32,483 nt of DNA from Symploca sp. SIO2E6 (lineage in GTDB: Bacteria > Cyanobacteriota > Cyanobacteriia > Cyanobacteriales > Coleofasciculaceae), in the NCBI GenBank assembly GCA_010672425.1, contig JAAHGR010000032.1:1-32483 (forward strand). Direction: 5' to 3'. The stretch's first letter is position 1. Every line of letters starts with the position of its first letter. This document shows positions 24,383-30,980 of this stretch, piece after piece. Both the position numbers and the translations under genes were made by a program. Under the pieces are notes generated by a model. It worked only from the letters and a program-made list of their open reading frames with translations, was not told the DNA's origin and searched no databases.

Positions 24383-26251
24383 TCAATTCTTAGGATAAGC
24401 CTTAAGCATTTTACCAGTTTGATAGACATGAAACACTTCTGTAACTGCTCCTCCCCGTCGAATAGGCACTGTGGCAATTTCCTGGAAACTGCTAAAGTAA
24501 GGCCGATAGGAATCCGTTAGTTCCAAGAGTTCATGAAAACGCTCTAGGGTAACATATAGCCCTGCTTTTCCTAGCCATTGTTCTGGTTCAGACCAAAAAG
24601 CAAAACCTCGTACATCTTCACCAAAGCAAGTAATTGGTGTAGTAGTAATCGGACTCAGTGCCATACCTACCATGCCACCTAGGTAAAAGCCATTGGTGAA
24701 GACAAAGCCAGAATCCTGCAAAGCCTGGTTGAGGATAGGGGATTCCTGAAAACCACGCCGCAGTTGCATAATATCGATCAATTCTGTCGAAGGGTCATTT
24801 TTAACTGGTAAGAATCCTCCTAGTAGAGCATATTGACCCGACTTTTGCAATGTACCGGTGGTTACATGTAAGAGTACCAAGAGGATACAGCTGCCCAAAA
24901 ATAGTGCTGAACCTTGCAACCAGCGTCGTACCCAACGCCGAGATTGCTGCTGCCAGCCAAGAGCCTTGTATCCTAGTAACAAAGTTAACCCCCAAAATCC
25001 CGGCATTGACCAAGTTGGTAAAATTGGTTGGGCTCCTCCTAGAAGAGTAAATCCGATTGTTAGGGGTAGGGATACCCATAAAATCAACAATTGCTTGGTT
25101 GTTTGTTGTTGGTTGTTGGTTGTTTGTTGTTGGTTGTTGGTTGTTGGTTGTTGGTTATTGGTTGTTTGTTGTTTGTTGTTGGTTGTTGGTTGTTGGTTAT
25201 TGGTTGTTTGTTGTTTGTTGTTTGGGAATTGAGAGTTGGCAATATCTCCCTTATCCTCCTTGTCCTCCTTGTTTCCCTTGTCTTCCATCTCCGCGTCCCC
25301 ACGTCCCCGCGTCCCCGCGTCTCCCCATCTCCCCATCTCCCATAAAGCTCGCCAACTTACCCACCACAAAGGTAATCCCATGGTTGGAAACAAATAACCT
25401 ATCCCAGCTAGAAAAGTAACTGCTAGCCCTAGCAAATCATAGCTACTTTTGGTTTCCTCTGACCCTGGTTGAAAGCGCAAGGATAATTGAAAGCGGAAAG
25501 ATACCCAATCATGCTGCATATTCCAAAACCAAATGGGAAAGAGGGTGAGGAGAAATAAGCCTAACCCTAACCATGCCCAAGGGGAGAGTAAGGCACAGCG
25601 ATGCTGAGGACTGGTTAAACAAAAACCTAGTAGTCCCAAACCTAAAATAAAGCCATGATATTTAGCCAAACAAGCCAAGCCGACTAAAACACTCAGGATG
25701 GCTAAGCGATAACTGGGTTGGTAGGAAATAAACTGGTTTTCTCGTGAGGATGACAAGGAAATATCGGCATTTTTCCCCAAGCAACCTGGTTGCTGTCCGA
25801 AAAACTCGTAAGCTGCCAAACAGAAACTAGCCGACCAGAAAAACATCAGAGGAGAGTCTGGTAAGCTGAGAACACCAAAGCCAACCTGAAAAATGGGAAT
25901 GATGGTAGCGATCGCTAAAGTTAGTCTAGCAGCTTTCACACCAAAGAGTTGTGCACTAGTCAGATAGAGGAGAAATAAACTACCGGTATACAAAATCAAG
26001 GTTGCCAGACGGATCGTGAATTGAGAGACAACTCCTGTTACCCAAGGACCAAAGCCAGTCGTGAGAGCTACCAATACTGGATGATCAAAATAACTCCAAT
26101 CCAAATGCAGGCTGTAGAGGTAGTAGTAGGTCTCATCAATGCCTGGATAGAGACAAAAAGCAATGATGCTGCGAAATAGTAGTCCCCCAAGCAGTAACCA
26201 AAGTACTAACTGATTAGCTGGATCAGCCAACCATTTTTGAACCGTCTGCAT
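24383..26251 (-). CDS. GT39-type (ArnT/PMT-like) membrane glycosyltransferase with two repeat-derived insertions
   Basis: A 622 aa polytopic protein of the dolichyl/undecaprenyl-phosphate sugar transferase superfamily. The catalytic acidic pair is in the first periplasmic loop (PGIDETYYY, Asp39-Glu40), followed by DWSYFDHPVLVAL and repeated membrane helices. Substrate and acceptor are unknown. Residues about 150-171 (CLGKNADISLSSSRENQF) come from a palindromic interspersed element, and residues about 301-386 come from an STRR mosaic (KEDKEDKGD, then QQTTNN repeats). Both lie in inter-helix loops and keep the frame. The ATG at 26251 (GGGCAAAGG upstream) is preferred over the track start at 26365, whose extension is coded by a repeat element. 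Confidence 0.85.
   Translation of the reverse strand: MQTVQKWLADPANQLVLWLLLGGLLFRSIIAFCLYPGIDETYYYLYSLHLDWSYFDHPVLVALTTGFGPWVTGVVSQFTIRLATLILYTGSLFLLYLTSAQLFGVKAARLTLAIATIIPIFQVGFGVLSLPDSPLMFFWSASFCLAAYEFFGQQPGCLGKNADISLSSSRENQFISYQPSYRLAILSVLVGLACLAKYHGFILGLGLLGFCLTSPQHRCALLSPWAWLGLGLFLLTLFPIWFWNMQHDWVSFRFQLSLRFQPGSEETKSSYDLLGLAVTFLAGIGYLFPTMGLPLWWVSWRALWEMGRWGDAGTRGRGDAEMEDKGNKEDKEDKGDIANSQFPNNKQQTTNNQQPTTNNKQQTTNNQQPTTNNQQQTTNNQQQTTKQLLILWVSLPLTIGFTLLGGAQPILPTWSMPGFWGLTLLLGYKALGWQQQSRRWVRRWLQGSALFLGSCILLVLLHVTTGTLQKSGQYALLGGFLPVKNDPSTELIDIMQLRRGFQESPILNQALQDSGFVFTNGFYLGGMVGMALSPITTTPITCFGEDVRGFAFWSEPEQWLGKAGLYVTLERFHELLELTDSYRPYFSSFQEIATVPIRRGGAVTEVFHVYQTGKMLKAYPKN
25093..25350. repeat. 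Composite STRR mosaic inside the GT39 coding sequence
   Basis: TTGTTGG/TTGTTTG heptamers, GGGAATTGAGAGTTGGCAAT, CTCCTTGTC units, CGCGTCCC units and ATCTCCCC units occur in the same order as in the devB-devC gap. It translates in frame to about 86 low-complexity residues. Confidence 0.92.
25739..25804. repeat. Palindromic interspersed element inside the GT39 coding sequence
   Basis: Ends AAACTGGTTTTCT and CAACCTGGTTGCT flank CGTGAGGATGACAAGG and ATATCGGCATTTTTCCCC. It aligns along its length with 31875-31938 in the kinase gene and is translated in the same frame there. Confidence 0.75.
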
Positions 26252-26292
26252 GAAATTACCTTTGCCCTTGATCAAAATGTGTACTAATAGAT

Positions 26293-26385
26293 ATATAGCG
26301 TTTCTCATACTTGTGAGGTTTTGGGAATTGGGAATGGGGAATTGGGAATAGGAGATGTACCTCACGGATACAAGAACTGCTATAT
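26293..26385. mobile_element. 93-bp element with 27-bp imperfect terminal inverted repeats
   Basis: ATATAGCGTTTCTCATACTT on the left matches the reverse complement of the right end (ATATAGCAGTTCTTGTATCC); both arms end GTGAGGT, 20 of 27 identical. The middle is a short GGGAATT heptamer run. It lies directly upstream of the GT39 start. Confidence 0.6.
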
Positions 26386-26408
26386 TGCAATTTAATTAAA
26401 ATTGTTGA

Positions 26409-27527
26409 TTACCCAGAACTATTTCTGAGGAAAACTAACCCACTATACAACTGAAATGCCGGGTCCCAAGGTGTTTGTTCCCAGCGAGACAGGTTAATGT
26501 AAGACGGTAGATGTCCCAACATATCTGGGTAGTCGATTGCAGTATTCGCAAAAGTAGTAAAATCAGACCAGATTGGGAGTTCAGGTAATTTACGATTGAG
26601 GAAATCCAGTAAACTGTTCCATTTGCTTCTCGTAGTTCCTTGCCCAAGAGCAGGTTCTGGTGACCCCTTGAGTTGGGAGTTGGACTGTAGTGAACTAAGA
26701 GCAATTCCCTGCTGAAATTGATAATGGCGATCGCATAAGCGAATAATACTGTTTCTAGAGGGCAAATGTAAGTCACAAAACTGTGCATAGTCCAGGGTTT
26801 TGGTTTTCCGCTGTAATTTGCGGCGCACATCCATCTCCACAACTTCTTCAAACAGCGGCAGTAGTCCTTCTACTCTTTGAGAGATTTCGGACCAATGGAA
26901 AGTCAGGGAACCCAACTGTTCTTGGGGATTACGGCAAAAAATAGTAGCTCCTTCGTAACTGATTTCGGAAAAATAATTGAGGCTAAAAACATTAATTTTC
27001 CGAATATCTGCTAGAGCCACACTAAAACAAGGAATCTCGGCTTGGCGTAAGGACGAAGCATAAAATTCCAGTTCCCCCACCAGTCCTGTACGGTAAAGAC
27101 GCCAACCCCTACTAGGCAGTTGCAAGCGAGCACTATAAGGATCTAGCTGCATAATCCTAGCTAATTTTTGAGCAGCTGTCTGTTTTACTTCTGTAGGAAC
27201 AGCTTCTAGGATAAATACCCCTAGTTCCTGGCTGTCGGGAGTAGCAGTTGCCTGAGCAAGAGCCTGCTGACGTTGTTGTTGTTCTAGTGATAGCAAGCGC
27301 TCTAATCCCTGACGCGCCTGGGACATAATCTTAGGATTAGTGGTACTTTTGAGTAATTGTCGGTAGTTATCTTCTGCTGCTTCCAGCTTACTAGTTTCCT
27401 CATATAAGCGTCCCAGATAGAGCCTAACCCAAGGGTTATCTGGCTCCTGTTTCAGCAGCTGTTTGAGTAATCGAGCAGCTGTTTTATACTCCTTACGCTT
27501 CAAAGCATCGGCAACTTCGTTAATCAT
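26409..27527 (-). CDS. TPR-repeat protein, cyanobacterial, function unknown
   Basis: A 372 aa soluble protein. Residues about 1-85 form two tetratricopeptide repeats (ALKRKEYKTAARLLKQLLKQ, PWVRLYLGRLYEETSKLEAAEDNY), suggesting protein-protein contact. The remaining region has an ILEAV...KQTAAQKLARIM segment and a C-terminal part rich in aromatic residues without a family I can name. The ATG at 27527 sits at the very edge of a 400-bp STRR block with no ribosome-binding site. It lies downstream of rsmE on the same strand. Confidence 0.8.
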   Translation of the reverse strand: MINEVADALKRKEYKTAARLLKQLLKQEPDNPWVRLYLGRLYEETSKLEAAEDNYRQLLKSTTNPKIMSQARQGLERLLSLEQQQRQQALAQATATPDSQELGVFILEAVPTEVKQTAAQKLARIMQLDPYSARLQLPSRGWRLYRTGLVGELEFYASSLRQAEIPCFSVALADIRKINVFSLNYFSEISYEGATIFCRNPQEQLGSLTFHWSEISQRVEGLLPLFEEVVEMDVRRKLQRKTKTLDYAQFCDLHLPSRNSIIRLCDRHYQFQQGIALSSLQSNSQLKGSPEPALGQGTTRSKWNSLLDFLNRKLPELPIWSDFTTFANTAIDYPDMLGHLPSYINLSRWEQTPWDPAFQLYSGLVFLRNSSG

Positions 27528-27936
27528 TGTTGTTTGTTATTGGTTGTTTGTTGTTGGTTATTGGTTGTTTGTTGTTGGTTATTTGTTGTTTGTTGTTGGT
27601 TATTTGTTGTTTGTTGTTGGTTATTTGTTGTTTGTTGTTGGTTATTTGTTGTTTGTTGTTGGTTATTTGTTGTTTGTTGTTTGTTGTTTGTCGTTTGTTG
27701 TTTGTTGTTTGTCGTTTGTCGTTTGTTGTTTGTCGTTTGTCGTTTGTCGTTTGTTGTTTGTTGTTGGTTATTAATTATTACTCATTACTCATTACTCATT
27801 ACTCATTACTCATTACTTATTACTTATTACTTATTACTCATTACTCATTACTCATTACTCATTACTCCTTACTCCTTACTCCTTACTCATTACTCATTAC
27901 TCATTACTCCTTACTCCTTACTCATTACTCATTACT
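27528..27936. repeat. Large STRR block with 21-bp higher-order repeat
   Basis: TTGTTGG/TTGTTTG/TTATTTG heptamers (27528-27770) include five exact 21-bp units GGTTATTTGTTGTTTGTTGTT starting at 27577, 27598, 27619, 27640 and 27661. TTTGTCG variants follow, then about 22 ACTCATT/ACTTATT/ACTCCTT units, the last ones inside the 3' end of rsmE. Confidence 0.95.
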
Positions 27937-28680
27937 CCCAGCAACTAAAGACATGGCAACAATCGGAGCAGTAACGGCTCGCAGAATGAGATTTCCTAAA
28001 GACACAGGTTGGAATCCCGCTGCCGTGGCTTGCTCTACTTCGGTAACTGTCCAACCACCTTCTGGTCCGGTAGCTACTACTACTGATGGGAGTTGATGGT
28101 TGTGAGGTTGAACAGTTTCCCATAGTAATTCCCGATTTAATAAACAATTTAGGAGATGAGGAGCGTCACTGCGAGCTACACAAATATAACGATGAGCGTT
28201 TGGGTTGTTAGTCAGTTGAATACCCGTGGTAAAATTAACTGGCTCCAGAACTGTTGGTACAACCTGACGTTCCGATTGCTCTGCCGCTTCCTGAGTGAGC
28301 CGTCGCCAACGTTGAATTTTTTGGTGGCTGGGATTGAGTAGAGTGCGATCGCTCTTCACTGGTATAATAGTAGTTGCACCTAACTCCGTTGCCTGAGACA
28401 CCACCTGCTCAAATCCACTGCCTTTTGGCATAGCCACCATCAAAGTCACCTCTAAGGGCAACTCATTCTCAACACAGAGAGATTCAATAATTTTAGCTTG
28501 GGTTAGACTCTCTGTTAACTCACACAGCCACCAGCTTCCTTGTCCATCCATCGCAATAAAGCTCTCACCACTACCTAGTCGCAATACTCGCACCAGGTAG
28601 TGCTGTTGTACATCAGTTAGGGATATCTGACTGTTTTGTTGTTGTGCTGGTGTAATCACCAATCTTTGTAGCTTAGCCAA
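27925..28680 (-). CDS. rsmE: 16S rRNA (uracil(1498)-N(3))-methyltransferase RsmE
   Basis: SPOUT-class SAM methyltransferase that modifies U1498 of 16S rRNA. It has an N-terminal PUA-like domain (QHYLVRVLRLGSGESF), KGSGFEQVVSQATELG, EQSERQ, and the trefoil-knot motifs VVATGPEGGWTVTE and SLGNLILRAVTAPI. The 251 aa length is normal. The start is a TTG at 28680 next to a CACCTAA repeat, chosen because LQRLVITP matches the family N-terminus. The final residues (SNE) and the TAA stop are encoded by an ACTCATT array unit, so the original C-terminus may have differed by a few residues. Confidence 0.93.
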   Translation of the reverse strand: MAKLQRLVITPAQQQNSQISLTDVQQHYLVRVLRLGSGESFIAMDGQGSWWLCELTESLTQAKIIESLCVENELPLEVTLMVAMPKGSGFEQVVSQATELGATTIIPVKSDRTLLNPSHQKIQRWRRLTQEAAEQSERQVVPTVLEPVNFTTGIQLTNNPNAHRYICVARSDAPHLLNCLLNRELLWETVQPHNHQLPSVVVATGPEGGWTVTEVEQATAAGFQPVSLGNLILRAVTAPIVAMSLVAGSNE

Positions 28681-28733
28681 GTTAGGTGTTAGGTTTCAGG
28701 GTGGTAGTGGCGTGACACAGCTAAATGGAATAA

Positions 28734-28811
28734 GTAGGTTGGGTGAAGCGGTAGCGTAACCCAACATTGGAGCAGGTTTCGTTGGGTTTCACTCCGTTTC
28801 ACCCAACCTAC
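28734..28811. repeat. GTAGGTTGGGTGAA inverted repeat
   Basis: Perfect 14-bp arms (GTAGGTTGGGTGAA / TTCACCCAACCTAC) enclose a second pair (CCCAAC / GTTGGG). This is the GTAGGTTGGGT-type interspersed repeat often seen between cyanobacterial genes. It lies between the kinase-SUMF1 gene and rsmE. Confidence 0.8.
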
Positions 28812-28873
28812 ATTTTTTGGTGTACTACGCCAGTAGGTGTTAGGTAGGATCTTATCTATTGATAATCACGATA

Positions 28874-30856
28874 TTACGATACCTTGACGCAAACAACTCG
28901 AAAACCGACGTTGAGGTTCCGGAATCCGGGTTCATAGTAGACGCGATAGGCACTTCGACAGTTCTTGGGTTGGTCGTGCCAAGACCCCCCCCGCAGCACA
29001 CGAGAACGGTTATCACTCTCATTTTCGGCTACCCAGGCACTCCCATCCATTGGTGCTCCATTATAGTTGTCATGCCAACGATCCTCACACCATTCCCAGA
29101 CATTCCCATGCATATTCGATAAGCCAAAAGCGTTGGGTACTCGAAAACTGCCCACGGTGATCGTTTTGTGTCGATACTCTCCGGTGGGGGCTGAGCCGTA
29201 GGTATAATTACCGTTGTAGTTAACTACATTAGTGGTAATTGTTTTGCCCAAGTGGAAAGGGGTTGTTGTGCCAGCACGACAGGCATATTCCCATTGAGCT
29301 TCGCTGGGTAGCCGGTAGGTATGTCCGGTTTCTCGGGAGAGTCGAGCACAGAACTCCTGAACATCATACCACGATACCCGCTCTACTGGTAAATTATCAC
29401 CTTTGAAGTTAGAGGGATCAGCATTTAAATTGCGATTAACTTTATCTAAGGTGGCTACGGCTTTCCACTGTGCCTGAGTGATGGCAAATTTACCCACATA
29501 GAAAGGCTTGATGCTTACTGGGTGTAGAGGACTTTCCTGACGACCTCTTCCCTCCTCAGTATCTGAGGAACCCATGATCAAGGAACCACCAGGAATTGCT
29601 ACCATTTCCAGTCGGATACCCGGGCCTAAGTCTTCGGTAAAGGATTTGGCTTGGCGACGTTTGCGACTATTTTCTTTTCCTTGGGAGTCTAGGGTTACTA
29701 GCTCAAAATCAAAGTCTTGAAGTTTCTTTCCGGAAGGAGGAGGAGGTAAATCTTTCCAGTTTATAGTTTGGGAGTAGGTGAGGGCATGATGGACAATTAC
29801 TCCTCCCACTAACCCAGCAACACCCAAACCAGCCACCCCAATAAATTGTCTTCTGTTCCATCTACTTCCAAGACTTGTAAATTGTCCTATTTCTGTTTTT
29901 AACAATGTACCAAGACTTGTAGACTGTCCTATTTCTGTTTTGGAGGATGTACGATCATTAAGTATTTGCTTAATTTCTGCCAATCGTTGTAAAATTTCCT
30001 GAGTATCCGCCGGACGTTGATTCGCTGAATGGCTCATCAACTTATCGATAAAATCGGCCAATTGAGGCAAAAGATTAGGAGTACAATAGCGCCAGTTTAA
30101 CTTATTATTTTGGGCATCGTAAATTGTGGGATCAGTCGGTTGCTTACCTGTCAGCAAAAAGACAAAAGTACGTCCTAAAGCAAAGAAATCTGACTGCGGT
30201 ACTGCATGATTGTTAAGTTGTTCTGGGGATGTGTAACCAAACGAAGCGATCGCTGTTACTTGTCCAGCTGGTTGTTTTTCCAAGTAGGTAGGAGTAATTG
30301 CTCTGGCAGAACCAAAATCAATTAACACTAACTGTCCATCTGATCTGAGGATAATATTCGACGGCTTAATATCCCGGTGGAAAAACTGTTGCTGATGCAC
30401 AACCTGTAGAATTTCTGCCAACTGCTGGAGCCATTTTAGAGCTAAGTCCTGATCAATCGGCTCATTCTGCCGCTGTTGCTGATATTCCTCCAAATCCAAA
30501 CCTTCAATCTGTTCCATCACCAGGCAATGTAAGGGTTGCTTGCTCTTTCTGGCAAAGTAGGTAAAGTATTCGTATCCCTGAGGAATACCCGGATGATGTA
30601 GCTGCTGAAGAACTCGCGCCTCTTGTTGAAATAATTCAATAGCTCTAGGTTCATCTTGCTTAATCAGAACTTTGAGTACTTTAGGTTTACTATCTTGACT
30701 CACTTCATAAGTTTTACCAAACCCCCCTTTCCGACTGAGTAACCGATTTACCCGATATCGTCCTATCAGCAGTAATTCTGAACCACAGGCTTGACAGAAG
30801 AGGACATGATCGGGATTTTCCGGATAGGGACAGTTGGGATTAATACAGAGACTCAT
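28874..30856 (-). CDS. Ser/Thr protein kinase fused to SUMF1/FGE-type C-type-lectin-fold domain
   Basis: The N-terminal Cys cluster (Cys4, 9, 21, 24) resembles a zinc ribbon. The Hanks-type kinase domain spans about 33-300, with glycine loop SRKGGFGKTY, Lys62, HRDIKPSN (160-167), DFG (180-182) and SPEQ. A single membrane helix near 335-360 (FIGVAGLGVAGLVGGVIVHH) separates it from a SUMF1/FGE-like domain (IPGGSLIMGS, RLPSEAQWEYACRAG, GNVWEWCEDRW, VLRGGSW) placed outside the membrane. The paired Cys of true formylglycine-generating enzymes is not kept after RGGSW (only NCRSAYR), so a binding role is more likely than sulfatase activation. The C-terminal 34 codons look like a DGR variable region. 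It is a tandem paralogue of the next gene. Confidence 0.9.
   Translation of the reverse strand: MSLCINPNCPYPENPDHVLFCQACGSELLLIGRYRVNRLLSRKGGFGKTYEVSQDSKPKVLKVLIKQDEPRAIELFQQEARVLQQLHHPGIPQGYEYFTYFARKSKQPLHCLVMEQIEGLDLEEYQQQRQNEPIDQDLALKWLQQLAEILQVVHQQQFFHRDIKPSNIILRSDGQLVLIDFGSARAITPTYLEKQPAGQVTAIASFGYTSPEQLNNHAVPQSDFFALGRTFVFLLTGKQPTDPTIYDAQNNKLNWRYCTPNLLPQLADFIDKLMSHSANQRPADTQEILQRLAEIKQILNDRTSSKTEIGQSTSLGTLLKTEIGQFTSLGSRWNRRQFIGVAGLGVAGLVGGVIVHHALTYSQTINWKDLPPPPSGKKLQDFDFELVTLDSQGKENSRKRRQAKSFTEDLGPGIRLEMVAIPGGSLIMGSSDTEEGRGRQESPLHPVSIKPFYVGKFAITQAQWKAVATLDKVNRNLNADPSNFKGDNLPVERVSWYDVQEFCARLSRETGHTYRLPSEAQWEYACRAGTTTPFHLGKTITTNVVNYNGNYTYGSAPTGEYRHKTITVGSFRVPNAFGLSNMHGNVWEWCEDRWHDNYNGAPMDGSAWVAENESDNRSRVLRGGSWHDQPKNCRSAYRVYYEPGFRNLNVGFRVVCVKVS
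28892..28993 (-). other. Candidate DGR-type variable region (VR1)
   Basis: 34 codons from RGGSW to GFRVV. Against the paralogue (30994-31095, equal length, no indels) all of positions 6-8, 10-11, 16, 18-21 and 26-28 differ, while the framework RGGSW, CRS, Pro and GFRVV is shared. No template repeat or reverse transcriptase is in the window. Confidence 0.4.
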
Positions 30857-30950
30857 TGGAATTTAGAATTGATAATGGGGAATTGGGAATTGGGAATTGT
30901 TTACCCATCTCCACGGTTTGTCGGCTAAGGGATTTTAAAGGCATAAGTAC

Positions 30951-30980
30951 CTACCACCTAACACCTAACACCTAACACCT
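30951..30980. repeat. TTAGGTG array at the 3' end of the second kinase-SUMF1 gene
   Basis: About four ACACCTA units (TTAGGTG on the minus strand) overlap the end of the coding sequence and supply its last residues (VLGVRC) and TAG stop. Confidence 0.9.

Noticed and set aside
28734-28811. Intrinsic terminator for the kinase-SUMF1 gene
   Set aside because: The T-run follows the hairpin on the plus strand, opposite to the direction of transcription of the flanking genes; better seen as an interspersed repeat.
28874-30856. True formylglycine-generating enzyme (sulfatase activator)
   Set aside because: The paired catalytic cysteines expected after the RGGSW region are not both present, and the domain is fused to a kinase; no sulfatase gene is nearby.
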